From: Clostridia bacterium
GTDB lineage: Bacteria > Bacillota > Clostridia > Christensenellales > Borkfalkiaceae
Direction: 5' to 3'
Assembly (NCBI GenBank): GCA_017399035.1
Contig: JAFQEM010000009.1
Location: 21,006-85,005, forward strand
DNA: 64,000 nucleotides
Shown here: positions 34,196 through 41,665 of the stretch, piece after piece
Numbering within the stretch: the stretch's first letter is position 1
How the letters are laid out: each line of letters opens with the position of its first letter
Made by a program: the position numbers and the translations under genes
Notes under the pieces: generated by a model
What the model saw: only the letters and a program-made list of their open reading frames with translations
What the model was told of the DNA's origin: nothing
The model's database searches: none

Positions 34196-35971
34196 TTATT
34201 TGTTAAGATTTGCTTTAAGGTTAGCAAGTTGATTTTTAAGTTCTTCAGGAACTCTAGTAAGTTCGCCGTAGAATTGTTCAATGCCTTCAGCCTCTTTCTT
34301 CCAGTTTTCAGTGTCAACGGTAAGAAGTTCTTTAATAGTATCAACCGTGATATCTTCAAGACCTTCGATATTGATGTCTTCTGCGTTAGGAACGTAACCG
34401 ATAGCAGTTTCTTTAGCGTCTACCTTGCCTTCGCAACGGTCAATAATCCATTCAAGAACACGCATATTGTCGCCAAATCCCGGCCATATGAAGTTGCCTT
34501 CGTCATCAGTTCTGAACCAGTTTACATTAAATATTTGAGGTTTGTTGGTAATCTTTTTACCCATTTCAATCCAGTGGTTGAAATAATCACCCATATTATA
34601 ACCTACGAAAGGTCTCATAGCCATCGGGTCACGACGAACAACGCCAACTGCGCCAGTAGCGGCTGCGGTTGTTTCACTTGCCATAATTGAACCTACGAAC
34701 ACACCGTTGTTCCAGTCTTTACTTTGATATACTAGCGGAGCGGTTTTAGCACGTCTTCCACCGAATACGATTGCGGTTAGAGGAACACCGTCGGGTGCTT
34801 CAAACTGGTCTGAAATGCAAGGGCAGTTAATAGCAGGTGCAGTGAAACGGCTGTTGGGGTGTGCGCCCTTGATTGCCTTTCCGTCAGCATCTTTCATGTC
34901 GCCGTTCCAAGGATTACCTTTCCAGTCGATAGCGTTCTTGGGGGGATTTTTATCAAGACCTTCCCACCAAACGGTGTTGTCGTCAAGATTTTGAACAACG
35001 TTGGTGAAAATGGTATTTTTCATAGTAGATTGAAGAGCGTTGGGGTTAGACTTAACGTTTGTTCCAGGAGCAACGCCAAAGAAACCGTTTTCGGGGTTTA
35101 CTGCCCAAAGTCTTCCGTCTTCGCCAACTCTAATCCAAGCGATATCGTCGCCTACGCACTCAATTTTATAACCCTTTTCAAGATATGATTTGGGAGGTAT
35201 AAGCATTGCGAGGTTAGTTTTACCGCAAGCGCTGGGGAATGCTGCTGCAATATATTTCTTTTCGCCCTTGGGGTTGGTGATTCCAAGAATAAGCATGTGT
35301 TCTGCCATCCAACCTTCGTTCTTTCCAAGGAAAGATGCAATACGAAGTGCGAAACATTTTTTACCAAGAAGAACGTTTCCGCCGTAGTTAGAGTTGATTG
35401 ACATAATAGCGTTTTCTTCGGGGAAGTGCATAATATATCTCTTTTCTTCAGAAAGTTCTGCATAAGAGTGCAAACCCTTGATGAAGTCGCCGTCGCCAAG
35501 AGCGTCGATAACAGCCTTGCCAACGCGGGTCATAATAGCCATATTAAGAACTACGTAAACAGAGTCGGTAAGTTCAATACCTATTTTAGAGAACTTGCTA
35601 CCAACGGCGCCCATTGAATAGGGGATAACGTACATAGTTCTGCCTTTCATAACGCCTTTGAAAAGGTCGTTCATAAGATTTAAAGCCTCGCCAGTTTCCA
35701 TCCAGTTGTTGATAGGAGCGGAGTCTTCTTTTTTCTTTGAGCAAATAAAAGTTCTGCCCTCAACACGCGCAACGTCGTTAACGGTGGTGCGGTGGAGATA
35801 ACAGCCTGGTAATTTTTCCTGATTAAGTTTAATGAGGATTTTTTCGTCGCAAGCCTGTTTTCTCAATGCTTCGAGTTGTTCTTCGCTTCCGTCAATCCAA
35901 ACGATATTATCGGGCTGACAGAGAGCCTTTGTTTCATTGATAAAATCAATTACTTTTTTGTTGGTCGTCAT
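34196..35971 (-). CDS. pckG: Phosphoenolpyruvate carboxykinase (GTP)
   Basis: 591 residues from the ATG of MTTNKKVIDFINETKAL, preceded by AAGGAGAATT; a longer open frame exists upstream but lacks support. GTP-type signature motifs include the kinase-1a loop FPSACGKTNLAMLIPP near 248, NSNYGGN and FAPA-like segments (SRFTAPAINCPC), and VFVGSIMASETTAAATGAVG. It interconverts oxaloacetate and PEP using GTP, feeding gluconeogenesis or, in anaerobes, ATP-linked CO2 fixation to oxaloacetate. It is a single-gene transcript. Confidence 0.95.
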   Translation of the reverse strand: MTTNKKVIDFINETKALCQPDNIVWIDGSEEQLEALRKQACDEKILIKLNQEKLPGCYLHRTTVNDVARVEGRTFICSKKKEDSAPINNWMETGEALNLMNDLFKGVMKGRTMYVIPYSMGAVGSKFSKIGIELTDSVYVVLNMAIMTRVGKAVIDALGDGDFIKGLHSYAELSEEKRYIMHFPEENAIMSINSNYGGNVLLGKKCFALRIASFLGKNEGWMAEHMLILGITNPKGEKKYIAAAFPSACGKTNLAMLIPPKSYLEKGYKIECVGDDIAWIRVGEDGRLWAVNPENGFFGVAPGTNVKSNPNALQSTMKNTIFTNVVQNLDDNTVWWEGLDKNPPKNAIDWKGNPWNGDMKDADGKAIKGAHPNSRFTAPAINCPCISDQFEAPDGVPLTAIVFGGRRAKTAPLVYQSKDWNNGVFVGSIMASETTAAATGAVGVVRRDPMAMRPFVGYNMGDYFNHWIEMGKKITNKPQIFNVNWFRTDDEGNFIWPGFGDNMRVLEWIIDRCEGKVDAKETAIGYVPNAEDINIEGLEDITVDTIKELLTVDTENWKKEAEGIEQFYGELTRVPEELKNQLANLKANLNK

Positions 35972-36352
35972 AATAATTCTCCTTATGTATTCTCGCATTA
36001 CCGAGTTTTTTTATTTAAAAAAATTTTTTACAGTTTGATATATTTGCGTTATTACGGTTTTGTTATAACACTTATAATAAAATGCGTAAATCGCCTTGAT
36101 TCTATTCACGATTTTGGCGATTGAAAATTCTTAAAAAGTTTAAAAATTTTCTTGTTCCGCAGTATATATTCTACCATTGATTGTGTCAAAAGTAAAGAAA
36201 AATATGGAAGTTTTTTAAAATTTTTATTTGCGAACTTAATTTTTTTAATTTTTATACAACTTTAGACATTTTTCGCCTATTTATTTTCTATTTTTCATTA
36301 CCGTATAATATATATTGTAATAGAACAAAAAGTGTATATTTCGGAGTGATAA
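35972..36352. other. AT-rich gap with a small hairpin, no gene seen
   Basis: AATCGCC (36089-36095) can pair with GGCGATT (36116-36122) in the leader side of the carboxykinase gene. A TATAAT-like box (36304-36309) lies in front of the next gene. No RNA gene or protein is recognised. Confidence 0.5.
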
Positions 36353-37471
36353 ATGCAATTTTATAAAAAAGTTTTAGTTCTAAAACAAATAGAGTCTGGG
36401 TTCTCTTTATCCGACAAACCCGTAAGCGGAATTTGCAGAGTAGAAGTTGAGTGTGGGGTTGCGCAGTTGTTTATAACCTTAATAAACGTTGCGCCACAAA
36501 AGGTAAATGATTACGAATTCGTTGCCGTTGACGGAAAGGGAAAAACTTTCTTTTTTAACGGCGGAAAACACCCGTCTTCACTGCGTTTTGATTTTACCCT
36601 TACCCCCGATATCCAAAACGGTTTTGCTATCGGACTTTATACCCTTTCAAACGACATACCGATAACGGTGGCGTTTGCTTGCGAGGGTTTAGATTTTTCA
36701 CTTGCAGATTTTAAGAAAACTATTGCCGAAAGGTGTCTTGCATTGAGAAAAGTTAAGCCCAAAAAAGACAACGAACAGCCCCAAGTAGACGAACCTTTTT
36801 CTAATCCCACGCCAACCAAACCACCATATCCACCTGCACCACAACCCGACCCAAATAAAAACCCACCGCAAGAATTTCCCTCGCCTAAAAGTAATGAAGA
36901 AGAAGTTTTATACGACGACGAGGCGGTTGCAACCACCGATTATTACGCTTTTGACCAACAACTTGACCAACGGCTTAACGCCGTAAAGGAGTGGAATGAT
37001 GAACGCTTACGGCTGGAAGATGAGCCAACTTTTAATAGGCGCAAAGAAGAAGAGAATACGCGCAAATCGAAAGATGCTTTCTTTGAAGATGAAACGGACT
37101 TTAGTTTCAGCCAAGAATATTCGCAACGAAACCCCTATTTTGCAACCGTTAAAAAAGATTTAATTTCGGTTTTAGAAAAATTTGAAACGCAAACTGGTTT
37201 AGAAAACCTTTTTCCCGAAAGTCGTTGGGCAAAAATAAATTATTTGGGGGATAAATATTACGTTGTGGGACTAATTAAAGAAAATAGCGTGGAAAAATAT
37301 ATTTGTTACGGCGTACCTGCAAAATATTCCCTCACCCCACCAAAAGAACTTAAAGGTTATTGCACGTTTATTCCACTTTCTATTTTCGACTTATCCGGCG
37401 ACGGATTTTGGATGATGTTTCAAAACGCAATCACCGGTGAGTGCATTAAGCCAAAACCACCGTTTGATTAA
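36353..37471 (+). CDS. Two-domain protein of unknown function
   Basis: 372 residues. Three parts are visible. Residues about 1-140 form a beta-rich domain (YKKVLVLKQIESGFSL, CRVEVECGVAQLFITLINVAP). Residues about 145-195 form a Pro-rich linker (PTPTKPPYPPAPQPD). Residues about 260-372 form a second domain (ATVKKDLISVLEKFETQTGLE, RWAKINYLGDKYYVVGLIKEN, ending IKPKPPFD). No signal peptide or membrane segment. This layout resembles poorly studied Clostridia proteins that may be tied to spores or the envelope, but I do not recognise a named family. A GGAG ribosome binding site precedes the start. Confidence 0.6.
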   Translation: MQFYKKVLVLKQIESGFSLSDKPVSGICRVEVECGVAQLFITLINVAPQKVNDYEFVAVDGKGKTFFFNGGKHPSSLRFDFTLTPDIQNGFAIGLYTLSNDIPITVAFACEGLDFSLADFKKTIAERCLALRKVKPKKDNEQPQVDEPFSNPTPTKPPYPPAPQPDPNKNPPQEFPSPKSNEEEVLYDDEAVATTDYYAFDQQLDQRLNAVKEWNDERLRLEDEPTFNRRKEEENTRKSKDAFFEDETDFSFSQEYSQRNPYFATVKKDLISVLEKFETQTGLENLFPESRWAKINYLGDKYYVVGLIKENSVEKYICYGVPAKYSLTPPKELKGYCTFIPLSIFDLSGDGFWMMFQNAITGECIKPKPPFD

Positions 37472-37521
37472 AATTTTACACAAAAACCGCACACGTATTA
37501 AAAAATTATCGTTTTTTATTT

Positions 37522-37562
37522 AAAACCCAACGCGGGCGCAAAATGCGTCCGCGTTGGGTTTT
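37522..37562. terminator. Terminator between unknown gene and phosphotransferase
   Basis: AAACCCAACGCGGGCGCA pairs with TGCGTCCGCGTTGGGTTT with one mismatch. T-run follows. Confidence 0.8.
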
Positions 37563-37600
37563 TGGGATTTATCTAAAAACTTTAAGGATGTTCTTAAATA

Positions 37601-38704
37601 TTAAAGGGAACACTCTTTTACAATTTGTTCCATTTGTGGCAAAAGTTTTTCCATATCTTCTATAAGTTTAAACTGAGTTCTTGCACGGTCAAGGTTATGC
37701 CCTTCTCTATGCGTTCTAAAATAAATATCACCGTCAAGATAGTCGGCTAAAAAGCGCATTCCGCACTCATAAGTCATCAAAATTGCGCCAAATGCAAAAT
37801 TGTCTTTTTCTATTTGAGTTGCGCCGTTACCTATTGCAGAGAGATATCCTTTTGCATATTCTTTGAAAAGGTTGATATCAAAATTAACCTTTGAAAGGTC
37901 CTTTTCATCTTCCGACGCAGGGTTACAACCAAAACGAATACTGTCGCCAAAGTCGTAACAAATGCTACCTGGCATAATCGTATCAAGGTCAATAACTGCT
38001 ACGGGTTCACCCGTGGTCTTATCTAACATAACGTTATTAAGTTTTGTGTCGTTGTGAGTAACCTTTGTGGGCATTTCACCATTTCTTAAAAGTTTAACTA
38101 TTCTACCGCAATAATCTTTGCGAGCAAGCACGAAGTCTATTTCTTTTTTGATAGTTTTTGCCCTATCAAACTTATCAGCCTTGAGCGAATTTTCAAAATC
38201 TCTAAACCTTTTTTCAGTATTGTGAAAATCTGGTAAAACTTCGTAAAGTCCGCTAGCGTCAAATTCCGCAAGTAAATTTGCAAAGTTGCCAAACGCTACT
38301 GCGCTTTGATAAAAATGTTCTGGTTTTTCTACCACTTGATAAGCCACCGCATCAGTAATAAATATATACATACGAAAATATCCATCACAAGTTTTGCAGT
38401 GATAATACGCCTTTTTATCTTTTGTATATATTAAAGAAAGACTTTCTCTATCAGGGTTTCCACCACGGGCTTTTATTCTTTCTCTATTAAACTCTGTTAC
38501 CGAGCGAATATTGTTCATCAACGCTTCAACGTTGGTAAATAGTTTGCTGTTAATTTTTTGGAGAATATAATCTGTTTTTACACCGTTCTTTTCTAAAACG
38601 GCAAGGTAAGTTTCATTGATATGACCTTCCCCGTATCTTTCGCAAGAAATCAACTCGCCGTCAACTTCAAATTTATCAATTATAGACTTAAAATCGTAAC
38701 TCAT
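37601..38704 (-). CDS. Sugar/amino-sugar kinase of the aminoglycoside phosphotransferase fold
   Basis: 367 residues with the choline-kinase/APH fold. The catalytic loop is THNDTKLNNVMLD near 217-229 and the metal-binding loop VIDLDTIMPG near 236. N-terminal GEGHINETYLA is the nucleotide loop. The whole resembles N-acetylhexosamine 1-kinase (NahK)-type enzymes of gut bacteria, which phosphorylate sugars released from glycans. The fit with the nearby glycan locus is suggestive, but the two are separated by a terminator. Antibiotic resistance is unlikely for this subgroup. Confidence 0.75.
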   Translation of the reverse strand: MSYDFKSIIDKFEVDGELISCERYGEGHINETYLAVLEKNGVKTDYILQKINSKLFTNVEALMNNIRSVTEFNRERIKARGGNPDRESLSLIYTKDKKAYYHCKTCDGYFRMYIFITDAVAYQVVEKPEHFYQSAVAFGNFANLLAEFDASGLYEVLPDFHNTEKRFRDFENSLKADKFDRAKTIKKEIDFVLARKDYCGRIVKLLRNGEMPTKVTHNDTKLNNVMLDKTTGEPVAVIDLDTIMPGSICYDFGDSIRFGCNPASEDEKDLSKVNFDINLFKEYAKGYLSAIGNGATQIEKDNFAFGAILMTYECGMRFLADYLDGDIYFRTHREGHNLDRARTQFKLIEDMEKLLPQMEQIVKECSL

Positions 38705-38834
38705 AATTTTTCTCCTTTTTCTATATTAAAATGATATCATAAATTTAACTATTTTTTCAAGTAAAGTCGTTATAATATAGGATTGCGTTTTTGCAAAATA
38801 AGACTTTTTAAACTTTTTGTCTTAAAATACAAAA

Positions 38835-38861
38835 GGCGCAGAACGTTTGTCGTTCTGCGCC
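38835..38861. terminator. Terminator upstream of the kinase gene and after the MBL gene
   Basis: GGCGCAGAACG pairs with CGTTCTGCGCC over a 5-nt loop. It lies just after the MBL hydrolase stop codon on the minus strand. Confidence 0.75.
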
Positions 38862-38874
38862 CTATTTATTTTGA

Positions 38875-39837
38875 TTATTCTATGTCAATTACAATTTTCA
38901 TATATTTACAGCACTCTTTCCACTCTTCAACGCTAGTGGGGTCCGTTGGATATTTTTCATAAAGACAACCCACAAAGTCGGTAGGCGTGTTCTTTGTTTC
39001 GTCAGTACCAAACCAACCGCGAACTTCACCTATCCTATATTTATCGGGTTGCGTCCATACCCAACTTGGCGTGGGCCACAATCTTAAAGATGCGTCAACT
39101 GCGTCGTAAACGTCTTTGAGAACACCTGCTTGACCGTGGTGCGCCATTTGAACAATATCACACTTAACCTTATTATTATAGGTTCTTAAAAATCTTTGAC
39201 CACTAACTTCGCTTGCGTCGTTTAAGAAAAGGCAAGTTTTACTTTTTCCACCGCTAGCAACAACTTTTATTATGGTAGAATTGCCGTTCACTTGGTCGTC
39301 GTCATCTAAATCGTAAGTCATTAAAATTTCAAAATCTATTCCGTCAACGGTTATAGTAAGTCCTTTTTTTACTGCCTCTGAATTTATTACCGCGCCGTTA
39401 AGTTGGTCATAAAATCTCTTTTGCGTTTTTATTCCGTTAATTTCCGCATAGCGGTCTAAACCTTTCTTTAACAGTTCAAGATTATCTAACCCATAATCGT
39501 TAGTGCTGAATTTTGTGTTTGCAAAATCGGGAAAATCAAAATAAAAGTTTTTAATTTTATAGTTAGAATTTTCGTCGTATTCTTTGAGCATTGTCAAAAG
39601 TTCGCCGTAATGGTCGTTATGCCCGTGCGATAAAAACCACGCGTCAACTTCAAAATAATCCTTTTCGTTTAAGCCTAAAATGCCCCTTATTGCCCACGGC
39701 AAAAACGCCTTTTCCATATAAATCATATTTCCGCCGTCAATAATTACTATTTTGTCGTTTGGGGTCTTTATAAGATAAGAATGCATCAAATATCCTTTGT
39801 TAGGAAAGAGTTGATAAATTTCAAATTGCTTTTGCAT
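38875..39837 (-). CDS. MBL-fold metallohydrolase
   Basis: 320 residues. The metal-binding motif HGHNDH is near residue 71 (WFLSHGHNDHYGELL), after the strand NDKIVIIDGGN. MAHHGQAG near 230 may supply further ligands. There is no signal peptide. It resembles ComEC/Rec2-like or lactonase-like cytoplasmic hydrolases, but no specific substrate can be assigned. It stands alone between two intergenic gaps and is not clearly tied to its neighbours. Confidence 0.8.
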   Translation of the reverse strand: MQKQFEIYQLFPNKGYLMHSYLIKTPNDKIVIIDGGNMIYMEKAFLPWAIRGILGLNEKDYFEVDAWFLSHGHNDHYGELLTMLKEYDENSNYKIKNFYFDFPDFANTKFSTNDYGLDNLELLKKGLDRYAEINGIKTQKRFYDQLNGAVINSEAVKKGLTITVDGIDFEILMTYDLDDDDQVNGNSTIIKVVASGGKSKTCLFLNDASEVSGQRFLRTYNNKVKCDIVQMAHHGQAGVLKDVYDAVDASLRLWPTPSWVWTQPDKYRIGEVRGWFGTDETKNTPTDFVGCLYEKYPTDPTSVEEWKECCKYMKIVIDIE

Positions 39838-40080
39838 TTTTAATACCGCCTATTCTTTATAATCTTATTATTGCATAAGCGCGTAAAATATTCAAGGGTA
39901 AATAATGATTTTTTATAGGGCTTTTTTTACTTTTTGTGATAAATACACACCATAGCCACAATCGTTTTTTTAAAAACTAAAATAAACATATAAAAACATT
40001 TTAATTTTTATTAAAATTTACTTGACAACGGCATTGAACTATAGTATTCAAATTATACAATAAATATTTTGGAGGTTTTT

Positions 40081-40665
40081 ATGAGTAAACAAGTTTTTTT
40101 AGACTTAGAAGATGACTTATTTGAACAGGCTAACGACATTTTGGAAAATGTCGGATTAGATTTTCAAAGTGCAACAAAAATGTTTTTAAAAAGAGTAATA
40201 AAAGATGGTACAATATCGTTTCTACTCTCTGAAAAAGCAGAAACTAACTATGATAAGTCCATAACTGAAGCCCATTCTACAACGCCCATTTTATATGGGT
40301 TCAGTAAGATTGACAAGGGGGATATGACAAAAAGTAAAGCGGTTCGACTATTAGCAAGTAAAGGACATTGGTTGGGAAAAAATGTGACATTTGCCTCTAA
40401 AAATAGGGGTGCATATAATTATTGGGCAAATGTAGAATTTGATATACTATCTACTAATTGGTCACTTATACTTAATGATTGGATTAACAAAGTGGTATAC
40501 TTGTTTATAATTCCAGCTCATTCCATAAAAGATAATGAATTAACGCCAAGAAGCGATAAACCTTATTTAATAGATTTGCAGATTATGTATAACGATACAA
40601 CCTTTACTGACAATAGAAGTGGTTATAGTTTTGCCAAGTATTTAGTGGAGAAAATAAACTATTAA
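40081..40665 (+). CDS. RelB/DinJ-like N-terminus fused to an unknown domain
   Basis: 194 residues from the ATG preceded by GGAGGTTTTT. Residues about 1-50 match a RelB/DinJ antitoxin-type ribbon-helix-helix (FLDLEDDLFEQANDILENVG, then FQSATKMFLKRVIKDGTI). Residues about 75-194 form another domain: SKAVRLLASKGHWLGKNVTFAS, ILNDWINKVVYLFIIPAHSI, DLQIMYNDTTFTDNRSGYSF. No toxin is next to it; a 129-residue unknown protein follows. Codon use leans to AAT, GAT and TAT, unlike the AAC/GAC-rich neighbours, which suggests transfer from elsewhere. The C-terminal part might be an effector or DNA-binding domain. Confidence 0.6.
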   Translation: MSKQVFLDLEDDLFEQANDILENVGLDFQSATKMFLKRVIKDGTISFLLSEKAETNYDKSITEAHSTTPILYGFSKIDKGDMTKSKAVRLLASKGHWLGKNVTFASKNRGAYNYWANVEFDILSTNWSLILNDWINKVVYLFIIPAHSIKDNELTPRSDKPYLIDLQIMYNDTTFTDNRSGYSFAKYLVEKINY

Positions 40666-40739
40666 ATTAGTAAAATGTTAAAAATTGCGCAACAAAAATA
40701 TTAAAAGAATATAATTTACAAATTAAGGAGAAAAAATTT

Positions 40740-41129
40740 ATGTTTACCGCCGAACAACTAAAAAAACAATTTGATTTATTTAATCAAGACACCGACACCT
40801 CTAGGTCATGGACAATGACATATGAAATGCTAGAAAATTATTCTAATGAATATATATCTTTTATTAGAATGGATAGTTCTAATAATTGGCTAGGAGAACC
40901 ACATCTTTCCCCGATGACAAAAATGTGGAGCATAATTATTGATATAAAAGAAGATTTTTCTACTTTATTAACCTTGAAAAAACTAATACAAGCAGGATTT
41001 AACATAAAAATTACTAAAGTGAAAAGAGGAAAACATAAAGGAAAATACGGAATAAGAATATATGATATGAAAAAAGAACCAAACCAAACACTTGTTAAAA
41101 TACTTTTAGATTTTATTTTCCAAGAATAA
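40740..41129 (+). CDS. Unknown small protein of the tRNA-Leu island
   Basis: 129 residues, MFTAEQLKKQFDLFNQDTDTS, with an AAGGAG ribosome binding site. The middle contains MTKMWSIIIDIKEDFSTLLTL and a basic stretch KVKRGKHKGKYGIRIYD. No known domain recognised. It follows the RelB-like fusion by 74 bp on the same strand and shares its AT-rich codon use, so both probably came in together. A role as partner of the RelB-like protein is possible but unproven. Confidence 0.55.
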   Translation: MFTAEQLKKQFDLFNQDTDTSRSWTMTYEMLENYSNEYISFIRMDSSNNWLGEPHLSPMTKMWSIIIDIKEDFSTLLTLKKLIQAGFNIKITKVKRGKHKGKYGIRIYDMKKEPNQTLVKILLDFIFQE

Positions 41130-41194
41130 TTTTTTGCCGTCTTCCGCTAGGAAATCAGAACTGGCACGGTTCGACTTTCGTTACGACAGTAACG

Positions 41195-41247
41195 CAAAAA
41201 GAGCAAATAACTTTTAGTTACTTGCTCTTTTTGTTGGTGCCGCTGGC
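41195..41247 (-). repeat. Duplicated tRNA-Leu 3' end with hairpin (possible attachment-site scar)
   Basis: A 19-nt stretch (TTTTGTTGGTGCCGCTGGC, 41229-41247) is identical to the sequence covering the 3' end of the tRNA-Leu gene (41425-41443). It is followed on the minus strand by an independent hairpin with A-rich arms similar in place to the tRNA terminator. The two copies are 196 bp apart. Confidence 0.75.
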
Positions 41248-41392
41248 TCGTCAAAGTACGACCTTTAATTTGCTTTTTCACATAAAAAGCAAGATTTTTC
41301 AGTCGGCTTTTCCTCTTCCCAAAAAATCTTTTGCGTTGCAAAATTTTTTTCGGGACACCCTATAATTATCAACTCCGCCCAAATTAACACAC

Positions 41393-41430
41393 AACAAAAT
41401 AAGACAGGTGCAAAACCTGTCTTATTTTGT
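41393..41430 (-). terminator. Terminator of tRNA-Leu
   Basis: On the minus strand, directly after the tRNA CCA end, AACAAAATAAGACAGGT pairs with ACCTGTCTTATTTTGTT around a 5-nt loop. Confidence 0.75.
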
Positions 41431-41517
41431 TGGTGCCGCTGGCCGGAGTCGAACCGGCACGGTATCACTACCACTGGATTTTGAGTCCAGCGCGTCTGCC
41501 AATTTCACCACAGCGGC
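41431..41517 (-). tRNA. tRNA-Leu (anticodon CAA, codon UUG)
   Basis: 87-nt class II tRNA on the minus strand. The acceptor GCCGCTG pairs with CAGCGGC, followed by discriminator A and an encoded CCA. The anticodon stem-loop is CTGGA-CTCAAAA-TCCAG, giving the anticodon CAA. A long variable arm is present, as expected for leucine, and GGTTCGACTCC forms the T-arm. Confidence 0.95.
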
Positions 41518-41665
41518 AAATATATTTGATTATTTGTTGCAAATTAAACGTATTTTTGTTAAAATTAAATGGTAAAATCTATTTATCTTAAACACTTAAC
41601 GCTCACTTGCTATAAGATAATATCATAATTTTTGATAAATAGCAAGCGATTGAATAGGATTTTTT

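Noticed and set aside
37601-38704. Aminoglycoside resistance gene
   Set aside because: Same fold, but sequence features fit sugar or amino-sugar kinases such as NahK better.
41234-41250. Second complete tRNA gene
   Set aside because: Only the 3' end is present; no D-arm or anticodon arm can be formed upstream.
41147-41474. Minus-strand short proteins near tRNA-Leu
   Set aside because: They read through the tRNA, its terminator and the duplicated end, with no ribosome binding site.
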